A stretch of 64,000 nt of DNA, taken from NCBI RefSeq assembly GCF_028372415.1, contig NC_092873.1, forward strand, positions 351,953,890 through 352,017,889, given 5' to 3'. Below the pieces are notes generated by a model. The model saw only the letters and a list, made by a program, of their open reading frames with translations. It made no database searches and was not told the DNA's origin. The DNA comes from Notamacropus eugenii (taxonomy: Eukaryota; Chordata; Mammalia; Diprotodontia; Macropodidae). The translations under genes and the position numbers were made by a program. Of this stretch, positions 1 through 11,600 are shown one piece after another; position 1 is the first letter of the stretch; every line of letters starts with the position of its first letter.

Positions 1-200
1 AATACAGAAATAAGTTTTACCTGATTGCATATATATAACCCATATCAAATTATTTACTGTTTTAGGGAAGGAAGAAGGGAAAGAGGGAGAAAATTTGGAA
101 TTCAAAAAATTTTTAAATGAATGTTTAAAATTGTCTACATATATATGTATATTTAAAATACTATTTTAAAAAATAAATCCTAATTTATTGAAAAAAAATG
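1..200 (+). mobile_element. L1 LINE 3' end
   Basis: This segment matches the 3' tail of the better-preserved L1 at 37,545-38,372: the same order of a 'cagaaat' stretch, a 'gattgcat' block, a 'tatcaaattatt' block and a purine-rich 'gggaaggaag' block before an A-rich end. It is a plus-strand L1 tail cut by the window edge. It abuts the RTE element, into which it probably inserted. Confidence 0.65.
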
Positions 201-3200
201 GATTGATTCTTTACTTTGCAGCCAAAAATGGAGAAGCTCTATCCAGACAGTTAAAAAAAGACTGTGGCTCAGATCATGAGGTTCTTATTGAAAAATTCAG
301 ATTTAAATAGAAAAAAGTAGGGAAAATCATCAGACCATTAAGACCATGACTTAAATAATATCTCTTATGAATATAAAGTGGAAGTGACGAATAGATTTAA
401 AGGAATAGATCTGGTAGGTAGGCACAAATCTCTGGAAAGAGATTTGGAATATTGTTCAGGAGACAACCACAAAAAAACACTCCAAAGAAAAAGAAGAGCA
501 AAAAAGCAAAATGGCTTTACAAATAACTAAGGAAAAAAAGGAAAGGGAAAGACATAACCAACTGAAAGAAGAATTCCAGAGAACAACAAGGAGAGATGAT
601 GGGCTTTACAAATAACTAAGAGAAAAAAGAAAAGGGAAAAGGAAAGGAGAAAGGAAAAGATATAATCAACTGAATGCAGAATTCCAGGGAATAATAAGGA
701 GAAATAAGAAGGTTTTCTTAAATGAGCAATGTAAAGAAATAGAAGAAAACAATAGATAGGGAAAGGCAAGAGATTTCTTCAAGAAAATTAGAGATATCAA
801 GGGAATGTTTTGTGCAAAAATGGAAATGATAAAAGACAAAAATGGTAAAAACTTAGCAGAAATATGTAAGATTAAGAAGAGGTGGCAAGAATATATGGAA
901 GAACTATACAAGAAAGATCTTAACATCACTAATAATTATTGATCTGGAGCCAGACATCCTGGAGAATAAAATCAAGTGGAACTTAGGAACATTACTAATA
1001 ATAAAGCTAGTGAAGGTGATAGAATTTCAGCTAAGTATTTAAAATCCTAAAAGATGACTCTGTTAAAATACTGAACTCAATATGCCAGCAAATTTGAAAA
1101 CTCAACAGTGGCTACTGAATTGGAAAAGATCCTTTTGCATCTCAATCCTAAAAGAAGGGCAATGCCAAAGAATGTCCAAATTATTAAATAATTATACTCC
1201 TTTCACACACCAATAAGGTTATACTTAAGATTCTGCAAGTTAGGTTTGTGAACTAAGAATTACCAGAAGAGCAGGTTGGTTTGGTTTTATTTTCTTTTTT
1301 AAAAAATAATATTTTATTATTCCCAATTACATGTAAAGATAGTTTTTAGCATTCATTTTTTTTCTTTTGAGTTCCAAATTTTCTCCCTCCTTCCTTCAGA
1401 TGGTAAGCAATTTGATATAGGTTTCATATGTGCAAATCATGTAAAATATATTTCCATATTAATCATGTTATGAAAGAAGAAACAGATCAAAAGGAAAAAA
1501 ACATGAAAAAAATAAAGTGAAAATAATAATATGCCTCAATCTGTATTTAGACTCTACCACTTCTTTCTCTGGAAAGAAGTCACAAATCCTTTTATTGATG
1601 AGAATAGCTGTCATTCAGAGTTGACCATCACACAACATTGCTGTTATGTGTACACTGTTCTCCTGGTTCTATTCACTTCACTTTGCATCGGTTCATGTAA
1701 GTCTTTCCAGGTTTTTCTGAAAAAAATTCATTCATCAACCGCAACTTGTTCAGCCGTTCCCTAACTTGATGAGCATCCCCTCGATTTTCAAATCTTTACC
1801 ACTGCAAAAAGAACTGCTATAAATAATTTGTACAAACAGGTTCTTTTCTTTTTCTTTTGATCTCTTTGAGATAAAGATCTAGTAGTGGTGTTGCTGGATC
1901 AAAGGGTATGCACAGTTTTATTGCCCCTTGGGACCTAGCTCCAAATTGCTCTCCAAAATTGTTGGATCAGTTTACAACTCTACCAGCAGTGCATTTTCCC
2001 CCATCCCCTTCAACATTTGTCATTTTATTTTTCTATCATATTAGCCAATCTGATAGGTGGGAGGTACCTCAAAGTTATTTTAATATGCATTTCCCTAATC
2101 AATAGTGATTTAGAGCATTTTTTTCATATAACTCTAGATAGATTGATTTCTTCATCTGAAAACTGCCCTGCAGGCTGGTTTTCAAAGAGGCAGAAGAGGC
2201 AGAAGAACTAGAGACCAGAATGCCAACATTCACTGTGTAATGGAGAAAGCAAGGAAGTTCCAGAAAAAATATCCACTGCATTGACTGCATTACAGTTTTT
2301 GACTGTGTGAATCACAACAAAATGTGACAAGTACTTAAAAAAATGGGAGTACCAGATCATCTTATTTGTCTTTTGAAGAACCTATATATGGGTCGAGGAG
2401 AAACAGAAACAGACATAGAACAATGGACTGATTTAAGACTGAAAAAGGAATATGACAAGGTTGTACATTGCAACCTTATTTATTTAACTTACATGCAGAG
2501 TACATCATGTGAAATGCCAGGCTGAATGAACCAAAAGCTAGAATTAAGATTGCTGGGAGAAATAGCAACAATCTTGGATATGAATATAATACCACTCTGT
2601 TGACAGAAAGTAGAGAAGAATTAAGAAGCTTCTTGATGAGGGTGAAAGAAGAGAGTGTAAAACAAAAAAAACAAAACAAAACTAAGATTAGGACAACTGG
2701 TCCCATCACTAGCAAATAGAGGGAGAGGAAATGGAAGCGCTATCAGATTTTATATTCTTGGACTCAAAGATCACTGGAGACAGTGACTGCAACCATGAAA
2801 TTAAAAGATATTTGCTCCATGGAAAGAAAACTAAGGCCAATCTGGATAGCATACTAAAGAGCAGAGACACCACCTTGCTGACAAAGGTCTATCTAACCAA
2901 AGTTACAGTTTTTTCAGTAGTAATGTATGGCTGTGAGAGTTGGACTATAAGGAAACCTGAGCACCACAGAATTGACACTTTTGAATTGTGGTACTGGAGA
3001 AAACTTTTGAGAGTCCCTTGCACATGACGAAGAGATCAAATCAGTCAATACTTAAAGAAATTAATTCAGGCTATTCATTGGAAGGTCAAATACTGAAGCT
3101 GAAGTTTAAATACTGTTAAGAAGAAAAGACCTTGATGTTGGGAAAGATTGAAGGCAAAAAGGAGAAAGGGATGGTAGAGGATGAGGTGGATAAATAGTGT

Positions 3201-3305
3201 CATAGAAGCAACAAATATGAGCTTGGAAAGGTTTTGGGAGGTAGTGGACAATAGAAGTGACCATAGGGTCACAAAGAGTTGGACAGGACTGAACAACAAC
3301 AACTT
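201..3305 (+). mobile_element. BovB-type RTE LINE, interrupted by an L1
   Basis: Conceptual translation follows the BovB/RTE reverse transcriptase in order. Recognisable pieces are NLAEICKIKKRWQEYMEELY near 850-915, GVPDHLICLLKNLY near 2,345-2,387, and FIFLDSKITGDSDCNHEIKR then VVMYGCESWTIRKPEHHRID between 2,745 and 2,975. The 3' terminus near 3,256-3,300 reads 'gtcacaaagagttggacagg' and ends in a short AAC repeat, typical of RTE tails. The copy is old, with frameshifts and stops (for example around 2,290-2,330 and after 3,025), so it cannot be active. The 5' part of the endonuclease is missing at the left edge. Confidence 0.85.
1283..2169 (-). mobile_element. 5'-truncated L1 inserted into the RTE element
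   Basis: The piece reads as the reverse complement of the L1 3' region. It has the U-rich tail side at the left, then 'gataggtgggaggtacctca' and 'aatcaatagtgatttagagc' blocks near 2,050-2,120. It is flanked by copies of 'gcaggttggttt' (1,271-1,282) and 'gcaggctggttt' (about 2,170-2,181). That duplicates the RTE codons for QAGF, a target-site duplication of about 12 bp. Confidence 0.8.
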
Positions 3306-3597
3306 ACATCCTATTCAACCCAAGAATGTAAGTTCCTTGAGGGGAGAGACTATGTATGGTACAGTAGTTAGAATATTGATTCTGAAGTCAAGAGACCTGG
3401 TTTTGAATCCTGTCTTTACCTCTAACACTTATTATCCATATGACCAAAGATTAACATTTCATTCTACTAGGCCTATTTTTCTCACCCCAGAAAAGATGTA
3501 GTTGAACAAGTTAGCCTCTGAGGTCCTTTCTAGCTTGATATATATGATCTACATTTTTTTTCTTTCATTTTTGCCTTGGTACCTATTATCACCTAGA
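3306..3597. other. Spacer, no recognised feature
   Basis: A SINE-like motif ('gttttgaatcctg' and 'ctctaacacttatta', about 3,350-3,520) suggests a decayed plus-strand MIR. Nothing else is recognisable. Confidence 0.4.
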
Positions 3598-3787
3598 CAG
3601 GAGTGGGGGAACCAACAGCCTCAAGGCCATATGTGGTCCTCCAGGTCCTCAAGTGCAACCCTTTGACTGAATCCAAACTTCACAGAACAAATCCCCTTAA
3701 TAAAAGAATTTTAATTCAGTTGAAGGGGTGCACTGGAGGACCTGGAGGGTCACATGTGGCCTTGAAGTCACAGGTTCCCCACCCCTG
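3598..3787. mobile_element. Palindromic hAT-like MITE
   Basis: The 190-bp segment starts 'caggagtgggggaacc' and ends 'ggttccccacccctg', and the inverted similarity extends inward through 'ccacatgtggcc'-type blocks and 'actgaatcc'. The whole unit is close to a hairpin. CAGGGGTGGGGAAC termini are typical of a non-autonomous hAT family. The 8-bp target duplication is not clearly preserved. Confidence 0.7.
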
Positions 3788-4430
3788 CCTCAAACCATTC
3801 CTTTTTTCTAACTTCCCTTTTACTGTCAAGGGCACAACCATCCTCCCAGGCCCTAAGGCTTGAAATCTAAATGTCATCCTCATCTCTTTGTCTCTCATCC
3901 CTGGAACACTCTCCCTCTGCATCTCTGTCTCCTGGTTTCCTTTAAGTCTCACCTAAAATCCTACCTTTTGCAAGTCTTTTCCCAATTCTTCTTAAACTAT
4001 TTGCCTTCCCTTGTTCAGTTGGGTTTTTTTTTTTTCAGTTATGTCAACTCTTTCATAATTCCCACTTGGGATTTTCTTGGCAAAGATAGTGGAGTAGTTT
4101 GCCATTTCCTTCTCTAGCTCATTTGACAGATGAGGAACCTGAGGCAAACATTATTTTAAAGTTAAATGTCTGAGGTCAGATTTGAACTCAGGAAAAGGAG
4201 TCTTCCTGACTTCAGGTCTGGCACTCTATCCACTGTGCTATATCTGAGACAATTAGTAATCCTTGATTCATATGCCATGCTTGTCCACATTTTTGTCTCC
4301 TCCATCAGATTGTGAGTTCCTTGAGAGCAAGGATTTTTTTTTAACTATTTTTGTATCCCCAGCCTTAGTACAATCCCTGTCATATAACAGCAGTTTAATA
4401 AATGCTTGTTGGCTGAATGACTGACTCTAT
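3788..4430 (+). mobile_element. L2 LINE 3' fragment split by a SINE
   Basis: The left part (3,790-4,015) has the L2-type 'ccctggaacactctccctc' block. The right part (4,290-4,430) ends in the L2 3' signature 'taataaatgcttgttggctg'. A minus-strand SINE separates them. Confidence 0.65.
4035..4245 (-). mobile_element. Marsupial CORE/MIR-like SINE (MON1/MAR1 type)
   Basis: Reverse complement of the family consensus: 'gggattttcttggcaaagat', 'tttgccatttccttctc', 'tgacagatgaggaacctgag' and 'actctatccactgtgc' occur in order. It interrupts an L2. Confidence 0.85.
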
Positions 4431-4684
4431 TTGAGTCTTGGGGGAAAAACTAGAAAAAATATTTGTACATAAATTCCCTAGGTAAGAATAGGTAAAGGTA
4501 GCTTTGTTGACCTCATTAAGCAGAAAGGGATAAACACAAAGTTAGGTCCTTATCTTCTTCACCTTTAATTCATTTAATTTACCTCCTTGTCCTGGAAAAA
4601 GGGAAAAGGAGGCTCATAAAAATGAATTCCAGAATCTCATTTGATGGAGGAGTCTCACTATCACCTCAGAGAGAGTTTGCACAA

Positions 4685-4835
4685 GTAGAGTGCTGGGCTT
4701 GGAGTCAGCCTGACTTGAGCTTCAATCCTGCCTCAGATATGTACTATCTGTGTGACTCTGGGCAAATCATTAAACCTCTCCCAGACTCAGTTTCTCCAAC
4801 AGTATCTCCAAGAGATAGAAAGGCACAGACAGACA
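4685..4835 (+). mobile_element. MIR-like SINE
   Basis: Plus-strand copy with 'agtgctgggcttggagtcag', a B-box-like 'cttcaatcctgcctcag' and 'gtgtgactctgggcaa', followed by the CORE 'cagtttctcc'. Confidence 0.75.
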
Positions 4836-5137
4836 GGTGACTAGTCCCTTTCCAATGAGAAACCACCCCCTGGCATAGAAGATGAAGGGTACTTTAGATA
4901 TATTTAAGGCAAGCTAATAGATTCAAAAAGAGGTGAGAAAAATACAAGTGGACAGATTTTCCAAGTCAGGGGGAAGAGAAATGACAAATGGTAAGGGAAA
5001 CAATAGTAAAGCTCCTAAGGAAAAAGCTTCAAAAGGAAGAAGAAAGTGAGAGAATAGAGGAAGTTGAGATGACAAAGGTGGAATATTACTTCTTGATGAT
5101 GAGAGAATGTTTTATTTTTGTCTTTGCATGACCAGTA
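4836..5137. other. Intergenic spacer
   Basis: Purine-rich unique-looking sequence. No gene or repeat recognised. Confidence 0.5.
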
Positions 5138-5592
5138 ACTAATAATAATAGCTAGTATTTATATAGCAGTTAGGTTTGTGAAGCACTTGGCATACGTTTT
5201 CCAATTTGATTCTTAGAACAGTTCTATGAGGATATATGCCATTATTACCTCTCCATTTACAGGTGATGACATGCCCAAGGTCTCACGGCTGCTAATTGTG
5301 TAAGGCATGGCACAGTGGAGAGAGTACTGGGCCTGGAGTCTGAAGACTCACCTTCCTGAGTTCAAATCTGGCCTCAGACATTTCTTAGCTGTGTGACTCT
5401 GGCAAGTCACTTAACCCTGTTTTCAGTTCCCTCATCTGTAAAATGAGCTGGAGAAGGAAATGGCAAACCACTCCAAGTACCTCTACCAAGAAAAATCCAA
5501 ATGGGATCACGAAGAGTCAGACACAACTGAACAACTAATGTTGTTCCTTGGAAATTCCAGGTCCCTAATGACTACACCACCTAACTGTTTCA
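5138..5592 (-). mobile_element. MIR SINE (minus strand) split by a younger SINE
   Basis: The left part (5,138-5,296) has 'tagctagtatttatatagca' and 'tacaggtgatgacatgccca'. The right part (about 5,544-5,592) has 'gactacaccacctaactg'. They are the two halves of one old MIR. Confidence 0.7.
5297..5543 (+). mobile_element. MON1/MAR1-type SINE inserted in a MIR
   Basis: Nearly full-length: 'gcacagtggagagagtactg', 'ttcaaatctggcctcagaca', 'atgagctggagaaggaaatg' and 'gatcacgaagagtcagacac', ending 'aactgaacaacta'. The flanks 'ctaattgtg' and 'ctaatgttg' look like a target-site duplication. Confidence 0.85.
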
Positions 5593-5599
5593 CACATAG

Positions 5600-6889
5600 T
5601 AGGCACTTAATAAATGCTTGTTGATAAACTCATTGAATGACAATGGGAGTTTTTGATGTGTGGGGACCTGGGAAAGAGGGTCTAGTTCAGTGGTTTGGGA
5701 AGTTGCCTGGAGATATATCTATTCTGGACCAGGAATTCTGTCTAGATAACCTGCCAAAAGAGAATTCCATTTCCAAAAGAGAGACAGAGGCAAAGAAAGG
5801 CAGAGAGGCAAAAAGAGTTAGAAAAGCAGAGACAGACAAAGAAAGAGACAAAGAGCTATAGCTTTCACCAGTGGTCTCCAAAGTTAGGGCCAGCATGTAT
5901 AAGAGAGATGTGATATGACCCCAAGGACCTCAGGATCAACCAATTTAAGAATAAGAAAAGGGATCTCATCTCACCTTCCCACACAGAAATAATCATGGCG
6001 CTTGACTCTAACACAACCATGGCTACCCTTAAGCTCTAATATTCCCACACTTTGCCTCTTCCCTCTACTTTGCAAACTTCCAACCCCCCTTCCGTGTTCA
6101 TTGTTGGCCCTTCCTGGCAGTTATAACTAACTACCACCTGGGCACCCACAGCAGTACCTATACAGGTGTCATGGGGACCCTCTCCAAAAGCAAACCCATT
6201 CTTCACCCATCAAATCACTGTATCAGCAAGGCAACATTCACAGCACTGGTGGTGACTATTAATATACCAGCATAGTTCTCAATCACCAAGTATAAAAGAT
6301 TCTCCATATAGAAGGCAGAAGAAAAACATTTATTTAAACACCAGAAAGCCAAATCCCAGAACCAGAAAGCCAAATCCAACATGGTGACCAAGAAGTTAAT
6401 AAACGTGATCACTGCAGAGGGCAAAACCATTCTCAAACCTCCTCTCCCTCTACCAGGGCCTTCTCACTATCAACTCTCATGCTGTGTCAGCTGGCCTGTG
6501 TCCGTTGACCTGCATTCTATCCTTTCTGACCTGATCCAACTCATTCACTTCCTCCCAGTTCCACTCCACCCTTCCTCTTCTACCTCTTCAGCAAGCTCCT
6601 CCCACCACATGTGACTTAGACTTCCAGGTGATTTAAGCAGATCATATGGGCCTATTAATGAGAAAGATCTTTCCATTTAAATTACTATTACAATCACCTA
6701 GTGACAACAGTAGGTGGCCTTCAATAGGTAGACTTTGAGTTTTGGGACTGTGATGAGTGAATGAGAGGCCAGTCTCTCCTTTTTTTTCACTTTGGGTGGA
6801 ACAGATCTCATTGGAGAAGCAAGCATGGATGGATTGTAACAGTATATCTTATTATATTATCTTTCCTTGTAAAGCTGTCCCTTTTCCAA
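5600..6889. other. Intergenic DNA, no gene recognised
   Basis: Mostly unique-looking sequence. A (GACA/GAGA)-rich stretch lies at 5,776-5,855, a short local duplication of 'aaccagaaagccaaatcc' around 6,340-6,378, and L2-like pyrimidine-rich DNA from about 6,450. Open frames here have no family resemblance. Confidence 0.5.
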
Positions 6890-7265
6890 ACTTACCTATC
6901 ATTGGCACAGAAGGCATCACCACCTTCGCAGTTACACAGGTTTACAGTTACTTTGGAGTCCTCACTTTCCCTCACCCTACATATCCAATCAGTTCCCATA
7001 TCTGGTCATTTCTATCTCCACATCTCCATACCTGTTCCCTTCTCTTCTCATACAGCACCACCCTAGTCCAGACCCTTATCACCTCTCACCTGGGCTATTA
7101 CCATAGCATCCTGCCTCAAGTCTCTCCCCTCTCCAATTTAGCCTCCACACAGCTGCCAAAGGGATTTTCCTAGAGTGCAAAATATAAGCATGTCATTCTC
7201 CTACTCAATGAACTCTACTGACTCCCTGCTAGAATCAAATATAATTTCATCTTTGTCATTTAAAC
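6890..7265 (+). mobile_element. L2 LINE fragment (reverse transcriptase C-terminal region)
   Basis: In the plus frame TTLVQTLITSHLGYYHSILP is readable at about 7,050-7,110, the conserved L2 motif seen again in the copy at 31,880-33,715. It is decayed and truncated at both ends. Confidence 0.75.
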
Positions 7266-7269
7266 AGTT

Positions 7270-8060
7270 TCATTTTTGTCTGTTTGATAATATAATTATT
7301 TTGTGATATAAGTATATATTATTTATGTAGAGAACATGTCTATGATTTATAAATAAGTAAATATACATGGGGGCAGTGTCTGGTAGGGCTGTATGATCAA
7401 AAACTTGAGAGAGGCAGGGATGATTTCCTCCATTTAACTGATGGGGAAACTGAGGAATAGAGAGGTCAAAGGACTGGTATAAGGTCACAGTGCCCATTAG
7501 AAAAGGGAGCAAAACAGGAACTAAACTTTAGGTGTCCTGACTCTCAGCCCTGTGCTCTTTCCACTAAAAGCAAGCTGGCCTTGGGGAAGGAGGATGCCCA
7601 GGTACTCTGGGCATCCTCTCAACTGGCTCTGTTCCATTGACCAGTTTGAGGTCAGACACTATTGGTGATGGGCAAAGGAAAAGCAAGAACCAGAGAGTTG
7701 GACAGCCAAGCTTCTGTCCTCCAAAAGTAGCCATTCTGCACCCCACCATGGCTTATCTAACTCCAAAGATACTGGAAAAAGATCCATCCTTAACCATCTA
7801 TCATTGGGCCCTTCTGGTCCCTAGATCAAGAATCCCTGTGTGCTCTCAGAGACTGGGACCCAACAGAGGCACAACAGGATAGGCATCAGGTATAGACTTG
7901 ATGTTTCCCATAGCAGCCTACTGCCCTAAAAGCTAGGCCGTGGAAAGACCGATATCAAAGTGGACCAATGACATCATGAGGATAATGTCTTGACTTGAAT
8001 GTGAATTGGATTTAAGTGAGGCAGAGCTATGCAAAATTGTCAGCCAATATCCTTATTGGA
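7270..8060. other. Intergenic DNA with a MIR remnant and a partial long-form SINE module
   Basis: A MIR (minus) is visible at about 7,420-7,570 ('ctgatggggaaactgaggaa'). At 7,955-8,060 the text 'gatgtcttgacttg'-like, with 'gaggcagagctatgcaaa', resembles the distal module of the long SINE form. No gene is seen. Confidence 0.45.
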
Positions 8061-8508
8061 GTGTTAACCAGCAAGTATTTTTGCCTCCTCTCTTTTCCCG
8101 GGTATGAAACTCAAAGCATTCTAGGTGGGATCTGAGCTGGTGGGAGAGGGCAATCATGCAGGGAAAAGAGAGGGACCTCGGCCTGTGATGTCTGACATTA
8201 TTTAATTTAGAAATTATTTAAGGGGAGGGACTTGTGCCAGCTGAGCCTGTATATGAAGCCAAGGGATGTTGGCTTGAGGAGATTGAGGCACTGGGCAGGA
8301 CTCAGGATTGAAATGCTGGCTTGGGGAGAATTCCTGGATGAGGAATGTCAGGAGAAGGTGTTTTAGAGAATTAGGTGCCTAGTCGTCCTGAATCATTTAT
8401 TCTTTGGAGGGGGAAGGAATGAAAATCTCAGCTTAAATCAATGAACATACAAAACAAGAAGAAAATACATAAAACCATAAATTCCAAACCACTTTATTTT
8501 CTAAAAGA

Positions 8509-8510
<2 letters not shown>

Positions 8511-8557
<47 letters not shown>
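8511..8557. repeat. (GT)n microsatellite
   Basis: About 23 uninterrupted GT dinucleotides. Confidence 0.98.
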
Positions 8558-8695
8558 TCACAACCTATAGATAATGCTGGTAGACACAAAATAGTAAAAA
8601 TCTGACATACTACTCCTGACTTCTGCTTTGTAATGATCAGTTTATGTACCTTCCCAGTTAGTTTGTTACATAATTAAATCCATCTCTTTTGGCTG

Positions 8696-8948
8696 TGGGG
8701 GCAGTCAGGTGGTGAAGTCAACAAAGACCCCAGCCTGAAATGAAGATTTGAGCTCAAATCCAGCCTCAGACACTAGGTGTGTGACCCTGGGCAAGTCATT
8801 TAACCCCTATTTGTCTCAGTTCCTCATCTGTAAAATGAGAAAACACTGGAAAAAGAAATGACAAACCCCTCCAGTATCTTTGCCAAGAAAACCCCATGAA
8901 CAAGCCCGTGAGATCACAAAGAATTGGACACAACTGATTAGCAACAAA
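8696..8948 (+). mobile_element. MON1/MAR1-type SINE
   Basis: Plus-strand copy with 'gggggcagtcaggtggtgaa', 'gtgtgaccctgggcaagtca', 'ttgccaagaaaaccccatga' and a terminal 'gaattggacacaactga', about 250 bp. Confidence 0.85.
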
Positions 8949-8949
8949 A

Positions 8950-11470
8950 TTTGAATCTAATCATTTCTTCCATTGCTCAATAAATAAACATTTTTCTCCT
9001 TTCCCAGTTGAAATATAATGCTATCTTTCTTAGTTCTTTCCACTTTCCTTCAGACTCACTGATGGCTCATGTGATGGCTCATTGATCCATTTGGAATTGT
9101 TATAGTGTCCTGGTCTAGTGCCTCAAAGTCAAACTTAGATGATCAAGAAGACCTGGGTTCAAATCAGATATGATTAATCAATCCAGCAACATTTATTAAG
9201 TGCCTAATATATGTCAGGCACTGTACTAACAAAAACAAAGACAGTTCCTACCATCAAGAGAGTTCCAAAAGAGGTTCAGAAGTCATGAAGCTGGCAGGAG
9301 ATGAGATTCAGCAGAAGCTAGGCTTAGCAGCCCTCAAAATCTGGAAGCCCTGGGTTTAAGCCCCATCTTTGACCTATCATAGTTCTGTGACCCTGGGCAA
9401 GTTCTAATCTTTCAGTGGTTTAAGCAAATCTCTAAGATCATAAGTTGCAGAAAAGGTGACAGGAAAAGGAAAACTTCCTCACCAAAAAGTTCCCTATATT
9501 AGTAAAATCACAGGTCTATTCTGTATTCCTATACAGTAGACAGACTAACCCTATCCCCACGTAGTATATATGCTATAAAGTATGAGTTTATTACCTCCTT
9601 GGAGTAACAGGTGACAGGATCAAAATGTAGAAGGAGATATCCATTTTGGGACACTGTCAATTTATGAAATTATTTTGCTTATCTATGTTTGTTACAAGAT
9701 TTTGATTTTTCTCTTTTCATTGGGGGGAGGAAAAAAATGAATGCTTTTTAATTTTTAAAAAAATGTTCTAAAAAACATTGTTCTATCATGCAGTTATTTA
9801 GTTTTCACAAGACTTTTTTTAATTGACTTCATTTCCCTTGAGTATTGAAATCTTGATTTTTTTCAAATATAAATTTACCATATAACGTTGGTTCTAATTC
9901 TGTATTATCTGTTTTTGCTTTTTTCTTAATCCTGTGTAGTATAGCTTTGATATTTACCACTTTGTAGCAAGCATATTTTGAACTGTGATGAGGCTCTATG
10001 TCAAAGACAATTGATGACTGAGACAAAGAGAGATATCCATGGAGTAGTCTTAAAGAAATGTTGAAAAGTTCTCACTTTGGAGCATATATCCCTTGGGACT
10101 CTGCCAACTCTCCCTGGTCTTCCAGTAAAGGGCTATATAGATGAAAAGGTCCAGCCCCAAGAATCTGAGTGCATTGTGTGTCTAGGCACATACATACTAC
10201 CTCTTTCATTCTTTACTTTTCTGTGTCCCTTCCTTCCTTTCCGGCTATACACTTTAAGGACCAAGGGTGTAGTTCAAGTATACCAACCAGGAATTAGATT
10301 GCCAAAACAAAGGTCTCAGCAGTGGGTGTAAAGAAGGCTTTAGACTCTATCTGGGAACTTCACACCTTTGTCTAGGAAACTCAAGGGAGGAGGGGCTCCT
10401 CTTGGGGCATGCCTGGCCACACCCTTTAAGTGTTCAGCAGTTGGGGAATGGCTGAATAAATCTGAGTGTATCAATAAAATTGCATCATTTAAAAACAACA
10501 AAGATGAAAAACAGGAATGTGGAAATACCCACATAAATAATGCAAAGAAATCCTATCAAAAAAACCTACTAATTATCTACCACTACATAAAAAGCTTTAT
10601 ATCTTTGTGTATATACATATAGACATATATATGTGAAAAGACAAGCAGAAATTATGGTGGATGCGGCCACATCTTTATTGTCTGTCAAAGTGTTTTTTCT
10701 GGAATTATTGCTAGAAGAGAAATATGAGTAAAAGGCAGCTGGAGAACAATAAATGCTAACCAGAATAATTATGGGTCTTGCCTGTTTTAGAACTCTCAGA
10801 ATGGAATCTGGAAGCAGTAAACAGACATAGTGGGAAGTACACTGAGGAGTTTCCAAGGAAACTAAAAAGTGTAATAGAGCCTTTCAAGTGAAAGAAGCCA
10901 GGAACCTTAGAGTGGAGTTTCAGCTCTGCAGCCTTACTGTGTAAATTTAGCAAATCACTTCCCCTCTGGCTTTGGTTCTCCAAGACAGAGGAAGTATCTC
11001 TTGAAACCTAGCCTCAATCTCTCTCACTATACTGGGCCCCTTCTTTTGTTCTCATGGAAGATATTTTTCTTTTTTTTTTCTAAATGGAGCTGAGAGGACT
11101 TGGAGACTTTTGAATGTACTCAGCCACGGAGACAGGTCTGGGGAATGGGGATTTCTGAGGAGGGGCAATATAACTGGCTTACAGATTCATTCCAGAATAC
11201 TAAAGTGTGAATGATACTTGAGGAAGCTCATTTCAGCTATATCCTTTGCTTTCATCTCCCTTTATCATCTCATAGACAAACAGATATGAAAAAGTAAAAT
11301 AAGCCAGTAACAGCTCTTCAAATGAAGACAAGCCTATGTCACAAATTGGCAGATGGCAGAGAACTTGCAGGCATAATCAATAAATAAGTCATAAGATGGA
11401 ATGTTGATAACCCAAAAAGATCCTGATAGGCTAGAATAATGGGCCAAACAGGTCATATCAAAAAGATTGG
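8950..11470. other. Intergenic DNA, mostly unrecognised
   Basis: It holds a short repeat-like block at 9,180-9,260 ('acatttattaagtgcctaat'), a SINE remnant near 9,350-9,420, and an L1-like scrap near 10,440-10,470 ('ttggggaatggctgaataaa'). No gene, RNA gene or promoter can be supported. Confidence 0.5.
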
Positions 11471-11600
11471 GAGTTTTAAAATCTTTCCAAAAAATTAATG
11501 TTGAAAATTGTTTTTACATGTAATTGGAAAAAATAAACTACTACTAAATTTTAAAAACAAATAAAATTAAAGTATTGCAAAAAAAAGAAAGAAAAAATTT
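11470..11600 (+). mobile_element. L1 LINE 3' tail
   Basis: 'aattgtttttacatgtaatt' followed by 'ggaaaaaataaa' and an A-rich end matches the terminus of the marsupial L1 3' UTR seen elsewhere in the window. Confidence 0.6.

Noticed and set aside
2731-3027. Plus-strand 98-codon frame resembling a reverse transcriptase
   Set aside because: It is part of the decayed RTE element and not an independent gene.
6757-7173. Plus-strand 138-codon frame
   Set aside because: It is a remnant of an L2 reverse transcriptase region, not a host gene.
8690-8950. tRNA-like A- and B-box sequences
   Set aside because: They belong to tRNA-derived SINEs. The cloverleaf is not preserved here or at the other SINE copies.
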